In this document: positions 13,623 through 24,244 of the stretch, piece after piece
How the letters are laid out: every line of letters begins with the position of its first letter
Numbering within the stretch: the stretch's first letter is position 1
NCBI GenBank assembly: GCA_022376925.1
Contig: JAIOJX010000028.1
Coordinates: 72,505,001-72,569,000 of the forward strand
Source: Tragulus kanchil
Taxonomy: Eukaryota > Chordata > Mammalia > Artiodactyla > Tragulidae
DNA length: 64,000 bases
Direction: 5' to 3'
Notes under the pieces: model-generated
Seen by the model: the letters and a program-made list of their open reading frames with translations, nothing else
Told to the model about the DNA's origin: nothing
Databases searched by the model: none
Position numbers and translations under genes: made by a program

Positions 13623-16536
13623 CTCGCTCTTCTCTGGAGCTCCACATTCAGTTGGGTATATCTTTCCCTTTCTCCTTGCCTTTCACATCTCTTCTTTCCT
13701 CAGATAATTGTAAGGTTTCCTCAGACGACAACTTTGCCTTCTTGCGTATTTTTTTCTTTGGGTTGTTGTTGGTCACTGCATCCTGCACCATGTTGCAAAC
13801 TTCCATCCACTTCTTCAGGCACTCTGTCAAACAGATCTAATTCTTTGAATCTATTCATTACCTCTACCATATAGTCATAAGAAATTTGATTCAGGTCATA
13901 CCTGAATGGTTCAGGGGTTTTCCCTACTTTCCTCAATTTCAGTCTGAATTTTGAAATAAGGAGCTCATGATCTGAGTCACTGGTAACTCCAGGTCTTTTC
14001 TCTGACTGCATAGAACTTTTGCATCTTTGAATGCAACGAACATAATCAATCTGTTTTCAGTATTAACCATTTGCTGATGTCCATATGTAGAGTCATCTCT
14101 TGTGATGTTGGAAGAGAGTGTGTGCTATGACCAGTGTGTTCTCTTTGGAAAACTCTACAGGCCTCTGCCCTGCTTCATTTTGTACTCCAAAGACAAACAT
14201 GCCTGTTACTCCAAGTGTCTCTTGACTTCCTACTGTTGCATTGAAATCCTCTATTATGATATATAGGACATCTTTTTATGGTGTTCCAGAAGGTCTGGTA
14301 TATCTTCATAGAACAATCTGACTTCAGTTTCTTTGGCATTGTGTTTAGGGTATAGACTTGGATTACTGTGATGCTGAATAGTTTGTCTTGGAAACGAACT
14401 GACATAGTTCTGTCATTTTCAAGACTGCACCCAGGTAGTGCATTTCAAACACTTTCGTTGACTATGAGGGCTACTCCATTTCTTCTAAGGGATTCTTGTC
14501 CAAAGTAGTAAATATAATGTTCACCTGAATTAAAATTGCCCATTCCTGCCCATTTTAGTTCACTGATTCAAAAAGCATGAATGTTCACTCTTGCCATTTC
14601 CTGCTTGACCACATCCAATTTACCTTGATTAATGTACCTAACATTCCAGGTTCCCATGCAATAATTTTCTTTATAGCATCGAAATTTACTTTCATTACTA
14701 GACACATCCACACAGAGTGGTGTTACCACTTTGGCGTCTTCATTCTTTCTGGAGCTTTTGCTCCTCTCTTTCTCAGTAGCAAACTGGATACCTACTGACC
14801 TGGAGGAGTCATCTTCTGATGTCATGTCTTTTTGCCTTTTCACACTGTTTATGGGGTTTTTAAGGCAAGGATACTGATGTGCTTTGCCATTTTCTTCTCC
14901 AGTTCTGATCACATTTTGTCAGAACTCTTCACTGTGACCTGTCCATCTTGGGAGGCCCTGCATGGTATGGCTCATAGCGTCACTGATTTACACAAGGCTG
15001 TGATCCATGCGAGCATTTTGGTTAGCTTTCTGTGATTGTAGTTTTTCTTCTGGAAGCTGCGGGATTGTAGTTCTTGCTTCCTTTGTCTGCCCCCTGATAG
15101 ATGAAGATAACAGGCTTATGCAAGCTTCCTGATGGGAGGGACTGGCTGTGGAGAAAACTGGATCGTTCTCTGTTGGGCAGAGCCATGCTTAGTAGGTCTT
15201 TAATCCAATTTTATTCTGATGGGTGGGGCTATGCTCCCTCCCTGTTAGTTGTTTGGCCTCAGGAAACCCAGTCCTAGAGTCTAGAGGCTCTATGTTAGGA
15301 CTAAAGAGGACCTCCAAAAGGACTATTTGCTCATTGCAGGCCACCTTCCTACTGTTGCATTGAAATCCTCTATTATGATATATAGGACATCTTTTTATGG
15401 TGTTCCAGAAGGTCTGGTATATCTTCATAGAACAATCTGACTTCAGTTTCTTTGGCATTGTGTTTAGGGTATAGACTTGGATTACTGTGATGCTGAATAG
15501 TTTGTCTTGGAAACGAACTGACATAGTTCTGTCATTTTCAAGACTGCACCCAGGTAGTGCATTTCAAACACTTTCGTTGACTATGAGGGCTACTCCATTT
15601 CTTCTAAGGGATTCTTGTCCAAAGTAGTAAATATAATGTTCACCTGAATTAAAATTGCCCATTCCTGCCCATTTTAGTTCACTGATTCAAAAAGCATGAA
15701 TGTTCACTCTTGCCATTTCCTGCTTGACCACATCCAATTTACCTTGATTAATGTACCTAACATTCCAGGTTCCCATGCAATAATTTTCTTTATAGCATCG
15801 AAATTTACTTTCATTACTAGACACATCCACACAGAGTGGTGTTACCACTTTGGCGTCTTCATTCTTTCTGGAGCTTTTGCTCCTCTCTTTCTCCAGTAGC
15901 AAACTGGATACCTACTGACCTGGAGGAGTCATCTTCTGATGTCATGTCTTTTTGCCTTTTCACACTGTTTATGGGGTTTTTAAGGCAAGGATACTGATGT
16001 GCTTTGCCATTTTCTTCTCCAGTTCTGATCACATTTTGTCAGAACTCTTCACTGTGACCTGTCCATCTTGGGAGGCCCTGCATGGTATGGCTCATAGCGT
16101 CACTGATTTACACAAGGCTGTGATCCATGCGAGCATTTTGGTTAGCTTTCTGTGATTGTAGTTTTTCTTCTGGAAGCTGCGGGATTGTAGTTCTTGCTTC
16201 CTTTGTCTGCCCCCTGATAGATGAAGATAACAGGCTTATGCAAGCTTCCTGATGGGAGGGACTGGCTGTGGAGAAAACTGGATCGTTCTCTGTTGGGCAG
16301 AGCCATGCTTAGTAGGTCTTTAATCCAATTTTATTCTGATGGGTGGGGCTATGCTCCCTCCCTGTTAGTTGTTTGGCCTCAGGAAACCCAGTCCTAGAGT
16401 CTAGAGGCTCTATGTTAGGACTAAAGAGGACCTCCAAAAGGACTTAATGTTAGCTCATGCCTCCCTACCGCAGGCCACTGCTGACTCGTGCCTTCACAGG
16501 AGACTCTCAAACACTCTCAGGCAAGTCTGGGTCAGT
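13623..16536 (-). mobile_element. BovB (RTE) LINE, 5' UTR and endonuclease, inverted
   Basis: Minus-strand BovB. Read on that strand it runs from the 5' region (16536 downwards) through a start-proximal segment (14568-14912; CMGTWNVRYINQGKLDVVKQEMARVN, the APE endonuclease N-terminus) and MSVRFQDKLFSITVIQVY (14405 downwards) to SDHELLISKFRLKLRKVGKTPEPFRYDLNQ (about 13850-14011, the endonuclease end). RT and the 3' end are absent. The frame is broken, partly by D4. BovB is abundant in ruminants and known for horizontal transfer, so it places the sample in Ruminantia. Confidence 0.88.
14226..16478 (-). repeat. Local tandem duplication D4 (unit 1119 bp)
   Basis: 14226-15344 repeats at 15345-16478 in the same orientation, nearly identical. 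One extra C distinguishes TCTCAGTAGC from TCTCCAGTAGC. The last 20 nt of the first copy carry small deletions relative to the second just before the join. Confidence 0.95.
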
Positions 16537-17120
16537 CTTAAACCATCAAGATGCTGAAGTACAAGGATGTGCACTCATCTTCTGTGAGAATATCAAAATC
16601 TCAACTAGCTACTGAACAACCACTGACAGAAGGATGTTGGAACCCACTAAAAAAAGCTAACCGCAAGAACAAAGGAGAGGCCAAAACAAGACAGTAGGAT
16701 GGATGCAATCAAGCTAAAATCAAATCCTATACCCATTGCTTGAGTGACCCACAAACTGGAGAACAATAATACCAAAGAAGTTCTTGCACTGTTGCAAAGG
16801 TTCTGGGCCCCAAATCAGACTTTCCAACCTGGGGATACAGCAAAGGGACTGGAAGTCCACAGGGAATCTGAAGGACAGTGGGATTCAATTACAGAGCTTC
16901 CATAGGATTGAGGGAAATGGACAGTCTTGGCACAAACAAAGCCTTGTGTGCTCCAGGACCCAAGGGAAAGGAGCAATGACCCGCAAGAGACTGACGCATG
17001 AACAGTGTGAAAAGGCAAAAGATATGACAACAGAAGATGAGCCTCCAGGCTGGTAGGTATCCAATATGCTATTGGCAAAGAGCAGAGGGCAATTACTAAT
17101 AGCTCCAGAAAGAATGAAGG
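16537..17120 (+). mobile_element. BovB 5' fragment in plus orientation, head-to-head with the minus copy
   Basis: From about 16560 the sequence reads as the BovB 5' region on the plus strand (ATCAAAATCTCAACTAGCTA, then the CTGGAGAACAATAATACC segment). It reaches GAAAAGGCAAAAGATATGAC and CCAGAAAGAATGAAGGCA, which is the same BovB position found inverted near 14760-14840. It ends at an A-run (17120). Together with 13623-16536 this makes two BovB 5' ends facing each other. Confidence 0.75.
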
Positions 17121-17390
17121 CAAAAAAAAAAAATCCCAATCAAAACAGTGTAAAAAAGATCAAGGCAGTTGCCCTTGAAAAGAAAGGAGAATCATCATAG
17201 TAATTCATTTGTGGGATTATATAATGATTTCAGAGACTCCAGTGAGATTATTGCAAAACATCAGAACAAATTCAACTTGCAGAATGAAATTGAAGATTCA
17301 ACCATATCTTTTAGTCTTCTCTCAAAATTTCTAACCAAAATTAGCAATTTGAAATTTCTAGTCAAAATTTCATGAACCATGCTTAATCTC

Positions 17391-18299
17391 CCCTGATAGA
17401 TGAAGATAACAGGCTTATGCAAGCTTCCTGATGGGAGGGACTGGCTGTGGAGAAAACTGGATCGTTCTCTGTTGGGCAGAGCCATGCTTAGTAGGTCTTT
17501 AATCCAATTTTATTCTGATGGGTGGGGCTATGCTCCCTCCCTGTTAGTTGTTTGGCCTCAGGAAACCCAGTCCTAGAGTCTAGAGGCTCTATGTTAGGAC
17601 TAAAGAGGACCTCCAAAAGGACTTAATGTTAGCTCATGCCTCCCTACCGCAGGCCACTGCTGACTCGTGCCTTCACAGGAGACTCTCAAACACTCTCAGG
17701 CAAGTCTGGGTCAGTCTTAAACCATCAAGATGCTGAAGTACAAGGATGTGCACTCATCTTCTGTGAGAATATCAAAATCTCAACTAGCTACTGAACAACC
17801 ACTGACAGAAGGATGTTGGAACCCACTAAAAAAAGCTAACCGCAAGAACAAAGGAGAGGCCAAAACAAGACAGTAGGATGGATGCAATCAAGCTAAAATC
17901 AAATCCTATACCCATTGCTTGAGTGACCCACAAACTGGAGAACAATAATACCAAAGAAGTTCTTGCACTGTTGCAAAGGTTCTGGGCCCCAAATCAGACT
18001 TTCCAACCTGGGGATACAGCAAAGGGACTGGAAGTCCACAGGGAATCTGAAGGACAGTGGGATTCAATTACAGAGCTTCCATAGGATTGAGGGAAATGGA
18101 CAGTCTTGGCACAAACAAAGCCTTGTGCGCTCCAGGACCCAAGGGAAAGGAGCAATGACCCGCAAGAGACTGACGCATGAACAGTGTGAAAAGGCAAAAG
18201 ATATGACAACAGAAGATGAGCCTCCAGGCTGGTAGGTATCCAATATGCTATTGGCAAAGAGCAGAGGGCAATTACTAATAGCTCCAGAAAGAATGAAGG
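17391..18299. mobile_element. D5 copy of the BovB inverted junction
   Basis: Second copy of the minus-strand BovB 5' part (17391-17715) followed by the plus-strand BovB 5' part (17716-18299). Same arrangement as 16212-17120 with about one visible substitution (GTGTGC against GTGCGC near 18126). Confidence 0.8.
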
Positions 18300-18320
18300 C
18301 AAAAAAAAAAATCCCAATCA

Positions 18321-19258
18321 AAACAGTGTAAAAAAGATCAAGGCAGTTGACCTTGAAAAGAAAGGAGAATCATCATAGTAATTCATTTGTGGGATTATAT
18401 AATTATTTCAGAGACTCCAGTGAGATTTTTGCAAAACATCAGAACAAATTCAACTTGCAAAATGAAACTGAAGATTCAACCTCACCTTTTACTCTTTTCT
18501 CAAAAATTCTAACCAAAATTAGCAATTTGAAATTTCTAATCAAAATTTCATGAACCATGTTTAATCTCCCAGTTAAAACAAAAGGTCAGGTCAATATGAG
18601 ATTCTTCTACTAACTTCACATTTACATAGTAAATCATAGAGAATTTTTCATGAAGTCAGTTACATATTAATTAGCAAGGTGATCAATGAATGACATTAGT
18701 AACCTTAGATACTAAAGTAAGATAATTTACTTTAACCTCATTATCTCACAGGTCATTTTTATATGTTTATGGATTAAAACTCCCCACAAAAATACCCTGA
18801 TGTTATTGCAGAAAACCCCCCACGATCTGATGGAAATTTTTAGCTTTTCATTGTTAGGAACATAACTAATGATCTGACCTATGTGTAGTCTCCCAGACTT
18901 TCATTCTTTAAATCCCAAATGTTTTTAAGACCAAGGCTTATATTCTGAAATTCAAGAAGTGAAAATGAGTACTACAAAAGACTTCTCAGTGGAAGCTGCA
19001 TAAGGAAAGTATTCTGATTTATTTATACTTTTAGTATTAGCACCTGCTAATACATATTTGTATGCATTACTATGCATTTTTTGTTGCTATATTTTAACTA
19101 CTCACTGATCTTTCTAGATCTTTTAGAAACTGAAGCCTATGGGAAACTTTTAATCTAATTTTATATCTACTCCAGAAAACCTTATATAATTTTTGTAGAA
19201 ACGGACAAATAATAGAAATTCAGATTAATGAAAGGAATAGAAAATTTTGATTACAGAA

Positions 19259-19260
<2 letters not shown>
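18321..19260. other. Unit A flank, no gene seen
   Basis: AT-rich low-copy DNA, homologous by eye to unit B from about 34200 and unit C from about 56595 (shared anchors AAAGGTCAGGTCAATATGAG, the TGATCTGACCTATGTGTAG-like segment and TTCTGAAATTC). No ORF, RNA gene or intact repeat recognised. Confidence 0.6.

Positions 19261-19304
<44 letters not shown>
19261..19304. repeat. (TG)n microsatellite
   Basis: About 22 perfect TG units immediately upstream of an inverted Bov-tA SINE. Confidence 0.98.
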
Positions 19305-19307
<3 letters not shown>

Positions 19308-19506
19308 ACTGCTCAGTCATTACTGACTGTTTGTGATCCCATGGACTGTAGCCCATCAGGCTCCTCTGTCCATGGGATTTTTCAGGCAAGAATACTGCAG
19401 GTGGTTGCCATTTCCTTCTCCAGGGTATCTTCCCCACCCAGGGGTTGAAGCTCATATTCCTCATTGCAGGCTGATTCTTTATTGTCTGAGCCACTAGGGA
19501 AGCCCA
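19305..19506 (-). mobile_element. Bov-tA type SINE
   Basis: Reverse complement of a Bov-tA element. The body CATGGACTGTAGCCCATCAG / CAAGAATACTGC / CCTTCTCCAGG is followed by the tRNA-like head ending CCACTAGGGAAGCCC. Confidence 0.92.
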
Positions 19507-19509
19507 TAA

Positions 19510-20790
19510 ATGCATATATACATATATATATAAAATACTTAAATATATTTTATATATAATATTGTGTTAGTTTAAGGTATACAATGTGTTGACTTGATAC
19601 AATGGAAAGGTGGACATAAGATTGCCACTGAAGCATTAGTTAGCACTGTATCACATCACAGAGTTGTCATTTAGTCTCTTAGTAATTTTGATGATTATGA
19701 TAAAATATTGTTGCTTATATATACTATACAGTGGACTAGATTTTTAGGAATTATTTATCAGTTGCAAGTTTGTACCCTTAAACAGACTTCCTTGGTGGTT
19801 CAGTGGTAAAGAATCTACCTGCCAAAGCATGAAACATGAGTTCTGTCCCTGAGTCTGTTAGGTCCCCTGGAGAAGCAAATGGCAACCCACTCCAGTATTC
19901 TTGCCTGGGAAATTTCATGGGCATCGGAGCCTGGCAGGCTACAGTCCATACAGTCATAAAGAGTCAGACAGGACTTAGCACCTACACAACAACAAAAACC
20001 CTTAAACACCATCTCCCATTCCCTCAACCCTTATCTATGTGTATACACCACAACTGCTTTTATAAGTCTGACTTTTTTGGGTCCACATGCAAATAAAATC
20101 ATGTAGTATATATCTTTCTCTGTCTGACTTACTGCACTCTGCATAATGCCCCCAGGGTCCATCCAGGCTGTCACAAAAGGCAGGGTATTCTTCTTCCCAG
20201 GGCTGAAGAACATTTGATTGTACATTCATCCTTTGATGTGCACTGAAGTGTCCCTATAGCTTTACTACTGTAAATAATGCTGGGAGTGCAAATCATCCCT
20301 TTGACAGCCTGTTTTCATTTCCTGAGTACATAACCAAATGTGGAATTCTGTGATCATATGGTAGTTCTACATTTAAGTTTTTGAGAAACCTCTATAGTGC
20401 TATCCTTAGTGGTTGAACCAATTTCACTACTACCAACAGAGTACAAGATTTTCCATTTCTCCATATTCTTCCCTGTGCTTCTTATCTCTTGTTTTCATGA
20501 TGATATGCATTCTGACAGGTGTGAGGAGATACCTCATCGTGCATTTGATTTATATTTCTTTAACAATTAGCGATGCTGATCATCTTTTCATGTTCCCATT
20601 AAATATTTGAATCTTTTTGGAAAAATTTCTTTCAAGTTCCGATGACTATTTTTTTGTAAATCCAACTGTTCATAATTTTGTTATTGAGTTGTATGAATTT
20701 CTTATATTTTTTGGATATAGACCCTACTTTATATTAATGCATCTGAATAATTTTCTTTGTATATTCTTCAAAATTAAAAGACTCAATTTA
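19510..20790 (-). mobile_element. Old L1 3' region, inverted, with nested SINE
   Basis: Reverse-complement L1 3' UTR (19510-19780) and ORF2 C-terminal region (20000-20790; GACAGGTGTGAGGAGATACC and GATGCTGATCATCTTTTCATG are typical antisense ORF2 segments). Interrupted at 19783-19990 by a plus-strand SINE. The same element occupies the paralogous site in unit B (about 35225-38510); most of it is missing in unit C. Confidence 0.85.
19783..19990 (+). mobile_element. Bov-tA type SINE
   Basis: ACTTCCTTGGTGGTTCAGTG head, CAGTATTCTTGCCTGGGAAA body, CAGTCATAAAGAGTCAGACA end and a CAACAACAAAAA tail; inserted in the inverted L1. Confidence 0.92.
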
Positions 20791-21330
20791 CAGCAGAGGT
20801 CACTAACAATAATTGGTAGGACCATTGAAGAGGTCATTAAGGGTCACTGACAGGACACTGAAAACAAGTTCACTCCTCTCGGGTCATTGGAATAGAGGTA
20901 GGACTGGAATCAACAGTGCTTTTCCCCATAATAAGATATAGCTGCCTTAAGATGCTTAAGTCACAGTTAAACTCAAAATACCTATAGTTTAATAAGGGAA
21001 TTCTGCAGGCACAAATTTTTAAAAGCAACATTACACATAAGGCATCCTAGAACATGTCGTGCATGGAAGACATGCGTAAAAGTAGAGGAAATAGAGATCA
21101 GTGTGGCCTGAGACATTTAGTTAAATCTTTATAAGGAAAAGGAATGAAAAAAACAGTGATAATAAAAGGATAATTAATTCCTTAGCTTTCCAAAGTTACT
21201 TTCCTTAAAACTGAAGGGTCCTCTCCTTAATCCTTAGTGATCTTCATGCAATTTCTAAGAAATACGTTTATTGGATGTTATTTTTAAATATTCACGCCAA
21301 TGAAAAAACATATGAATACATTTGCTGAAG
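20791..21330. other. Unit A flank upstream of receptor, no gene seen
   Basis: Homologous by eye to 38520-39060 (unit B) and 57920-58480 (unit C): shared segments around GAAAACAAGTTCACTC and the AGGACTGGAAT stretch. No promoter element can be assigned with confidence. Confidence 0.55.
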
Positions 21331-21605
21331 AAAAATCTCTCTTTATGACTTACTTCACTCTGTATAACAGGCTCCAGTAGCATGTGTAAAAAAGATAGCT
21401 AGTGAGAAACTGCTATATAACACAGGGATCCCAGCCTGGCAATCTGTGTTGACCTACAGAGATGTGATGTAGGGAGGGGAGGGAGGCTTAAAAGGGAGGT
21501 AATGTATGTATAATTATGGATGATATGTGCTGCTACAGGGCAGAAGCCAATACAACATTGTAAAGCAATTTTTCCCCAATTAAAAAAAAATTCTTAGCTA
21601 AAAGA
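21331..21605 (+). mobile_element. L1 3'-end fragment
   Basis: Carries the L1 3'-end block GACTTACTTCACTCTGTATA, then AGATAGCTAGTGAGAAACTG and the ending ACATTGTAAAGCAATTTTTC followed by an A-run. Present in unit A only at this site. Confidence 0.75.
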
Positions 21606-21997
21606 AAAGAAAAAGATCTATATATAAGATAGTGAGTTTAAGTTCAATTTCCAATCTTTTATTTAGAAATTGAAAATGAACTTATTTGGGAACACTGCAC
21701 CAAATATGAGCACTCTATACTTGTACAATAGCAAAAAATCATAAAGACAAACCTTTTCCACAGTACCCATCTTTCCTGAAGTTATCAGAATAGTCTCACA
21801 AATCTTGGTTTAAGAGTTGAGGTCATAGAGGATGACATGTGAGTGGAACAAATGTCCCCTAGAAGTTTGTGTGCCTGTATCACATAGACCGTTTGAGAAG
21901 CTTAACAATAAAGCTCCTCACATTGTAAAAAATATATGATGGGAAAATTATGCACTTCTGAATGAGAGTCTTATATCTCCATAATGTCTGCCTCAAC

Positions 21998-21999
21998 AG
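21998..21999 (+). promoter_or_regulatory. Predicted 3' splice acceptor of OR-A coding exon
   Basis: GTCTGCCTCAACAG ends 11 nt before ATG 22011. The same motif precedes every receptor in the window (40769, 58947, 59994, and the weaker CTCAATAG at 39712). OR genes usually splice a 5' non-coding exon to the coding exon just before the start. This makes the earlier in-frame ATG at 21984 intronic. Confidence 0.65.
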
Positions 22000-22010
22000 A
22001 CAACATAGAG

Positions 22011-22937
22011 ATGACTGAAGATAACCACTCCTCAACTACAGAGTTTATCCTCACAGGATTTACAGATCACCCAGAGCTGAACACCCTTCTGTTTCTGGTG
22101 TTCCTTACCATCTATCTGGTCACCATGGTGGGGAATCTCGGTCTGGTGGCACTGATAGTTACTGAGCATCGTCTTCACACACCAATGTACATCTTCCTGG
22201 GGAACCTCGCCCTCATGGACTCCTGCTGTTCCTGCGCCATCACCCCCAAGATGCTACAGAATTTCTTGTCTAAAGACAGAATGATTTCCCTCTATGAATG
22301 TATGGCACAATTTTTTTTTTTCTGCTTTGCTGAAACCGCAGACTGCTTTCTCCTGGCAGCCATGGCCTATGATCGCTTTGTGGCCATCTGCAAACCACTG
22401 CAGTACCACACCATGATGTCAAAGACACTCTGCATTCAGATGACCACAGGGGCCTACATAGCTGCAAACCTGCATCCTGTGATTCACATAGGGTTTTTGT
22501 TTAGACTAACTTTCTGTCACTCTCATCAAATCAATCACTTTTTTTGTGATGTTCTTCCGTTATACAGACTCTCCTGTGTGGACCCTTATATCAATGAATT
22601 GATTGTACTTATTTTTTCTGGGTCAATTCAATCCTTCACTATTACCATAGTAATCATGTCTTATCTTTCTATCCTTTTCACAATTTTCAAGATGAAATCC
22701 AAAGAGGGAAAAGGCAAAGCCTTATCTACATGTGCATCCCACTTTCTGTCTGTCTCAATATTCTATGGTTCTCTTCTTTTCATGTACATTCGACCAAATT
22801 CAGTTAATGAAGAGGAAAAAAACATACCAGTTGCAGTTTTTTATACTCTAGTGGTTCCTTTATTGAACCCTTTTATCTATAGTCTAAGAAATAAGGAGGT
22901 AATAAAAATCATGAAAAAAATTATGAAGATGTCATAA
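22011..22937 (+). CDS. OR5K: Olfactory receptor, OR5K subfamily (unit A), intact
   Basis: Odorant receptor of class A GPCRs, expected on cilia of olfactory neurons and coupled to the olfactory G protein. 308 residues, the usual length. N5 lies in an NHS glycosylation site. TM1 holds GN (41-42). LHTPMY (55-60) ends the first loop. C97 and C179 can form the conserved disulfide, with C169 and C189 in the long second extracellular loop. [10 protein letters not shown] (118-127) ends TM3, SY (217-218) is in TM5, KALSTCASH (236-244) starts TM6 and [12 protein letters not shown] (283-294) is TM7. The family is called from overall similarity to human OR5K members as I remember them (closest OR5K3); orthology is not shown. 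ATG 22011 is preferred over 21984 because a splice acceptor lies between them. An 11-T run (22311-22321) in TM3 codons is slippage-prone. AATAAA lies at 23047. Confidence 0.93.
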   Translation: MTEDNHSSTTEFILTGFTDHPELNTLLFLVFLTIYLVTMVGNLGLVALIVTEHRLHTPMYIFLGNLALMDSCCSCAITPKMLQNFLSKDRMISLYECMAQFFFFCFAETADCFLLAAMAYDRFVAICKPLQYHTMMSKTLCIQMTTGAYIAANLHPVIHIGFLFRLTFCHSHQINHFFCDVLPLYRLSCVDPYINELIVLIFSGSIQSFTITIVIMSYLSILFTIFKMKSKEGKGKALSTCASHFLSVSIFYGSLLFMYIRPNSVNEEEKNIPVAVFYTLVVPLLNPFIYSLRNKEVIKIMKKIMKMS

Positions 22938-23046
22938 CATCCTGAAACAGATTTCATGCCCTATAGTCAATTGAGTTAAATTTAATTACATTTTTTCAAA
23001 ATCAAGGAATATTGAATGAAAAAGTGCAAACACCAACTATTTCAGA

Positions 23047-23052
23047 AATAAA
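23047..23052 (+). terminator. Candidate polyadenylation signal of OR-A
   Basis: AATAAA 110 nt after the OR-A stop codon; also preserved after the decayed copy (near 24175). Confidence 0.45.
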
Positions 23053-23099
23053 ATATTAAATTGCTACAACACAATTGGTGTATGAATCAAATAGCTTCA

Positions 23100-23375
23100 G
23101 AAAGAAGAGGCAGAGATACAGAAAACAAATATATGGATTATGAGGGAGAAGGGGGAGATGCGATGAATTGGAATGGACACATATACTCTACTGGCACTAT
23201 GTATAACTACAGATAACTAATGAGAACCTACTGTACAGCACAGGGAGCTCTACTCCATGCTCTGTGGTCTCCTAAATGGGAAGATAATCCAAAAAAAAGA
23301 GGAGATATATGTTTAAGTGCAGTTGATTCACTTAGCTGTGCAGCAGAAATCAACATAATAATGTTAAGCAACTAT
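23100..23375 (+). mobile_element. L1 3'-end fragment downstream of OR-A
   Basis: L1 3' UTR block: CTACTGGCACTATGTATAAC, GAACCTACTGTACAGCACAG, GGGAGCTCTACTCC, then the CAGCAGAAATCAACATAATA ending. The D6 copy at 24240-24500 repeats it and runs on into more L1. Confidence 0.7.
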
Positions 23376-23377
23376 AT

Positions 23378-24080
23378 TCCTGCTGTTCCTGTGCCATCAC
23401 CCCAAGATGTACAATTCTGCAAAGACAGAAAATTCCTCTATGAAGACACAATTCTATTGTCTCTGCCTTGCTGAAACCACTGACTGCTTTCTCCTGGCAG
23501 CAATGGCCTATGATCGCTTTGTGGCCATCTGCAAACCACTGCAGTACCATACCATGATGTCAAAGACCCTCTGCATTCAGATGACCACAGGGGCCTACAT
23601 AGTTGGAAACCTGCATCCTGTGATTCACACAGGTTTCATATAGGTTTAGGTTAGCTTTCTGTATGACTCATCAAACCAACCACTTTTTTTGTGATGTTCT
23701 TCCATTATACAGACTCTCTTATGCTGAACCTTATATCAATGAATTAATGTTATTTATCATTGCAGGGTCACTTTCCATCTTCACTCTTACTATAGTAATA
23801 ATCTCTTACCTTATCATCCTCTTCGCTATTTTCAAAATGAAATCCAAAGAGGGAAAAGGCAAAGCCTTATCTACATGTGCATCCCACTTTCTGTCTGTCT
23901 CAATATTCTACAGTTTTCTCCTCTTCATCCATATTTGACCAAATTCAGTTAATGAAGAAGAAAAAGACATACCTGTTGCAGTTTTTTATACTCTAGTGGT
24001 TCTTTTATTAAACCTTTTTCTTTATAGTCTAAGAAATAAGGAGGTAATAAAAATCATGAAAAAACCTATGAAGATGTCAT
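23378..24080 (+). pseudogene. Olfactory receptor pseudogene (OR5K-like), 5'-truncated and decayed
   Basis: Aligns with OR-A from about residue 71 (SCCSC) to the C-terminus. It lacks TM1, half of TM2 and the start codon. Lesions seen: small deletions after CATCACCCC near 23400 shift the frame; TTCATATAG gives a stop near 23641 in the second extracellular loop; a CGA to TGA change ends the next piece at 23938 where intact receptors have RPNS. Open pieces 23407-23643 and 23663-23938 keep [10 protein letters not shown] and KALSTCASH. The truncation coincides with the D6 join, so it was born as a partial copy. Confidence 0.92.
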
Positions 24081-24244
24081 AACATCCTGAAACAGATTTC
24101 AACTGAGTTTATTTACATTTTTTCAAAATCAAGGAATACTGAATGAAAAAGTGCAAATACCCACTATTTCATAAATAAAATATTAAATCGCTACAACACA
24201 ATTGGTGTATGAATCAAATAGCTTCAGAAAGAAGAGGCAGAGAT

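Larger units (their letters stand above)
16212..18571 (+). repeat. Local tandem duplication D5 (unit 1179 bp), overlapping D4
   Basis: 16212-17390 repeats at 17391-18570, with CCC microhomology at the join. The first ~930 bp (BovB part) are almost identical between copies. The last ~190 bp (non-repeat flank, 17190-17380 against 18370-18560) differ at roughly one site in fifteen. The segment starting CCCCTGATAGATGAAG is therefore present three times (15093, 16211, 17390). Confidence 0.95.

Noticed and set aside
13406..13840. 144-codon plus-strand frame across the L1/BovB boundary
   Set aside because: Chimeric read-through of decayed L1 into antisense BovB; no protein homology as a unit.
19261..19448. 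Frame beginning with a (CV)n run
   Set aside because: Translation of the TG microsatellite and an inverted SINE.
21984..22010. Upstream in-frame ATG giving a 317-residue OR-A
   Set aside because: A splice acceptor (AG at 21998-21999) lies between this ATG and MTEDNHS, and the other receptors start at MTEDNHS or MAEDNHS.
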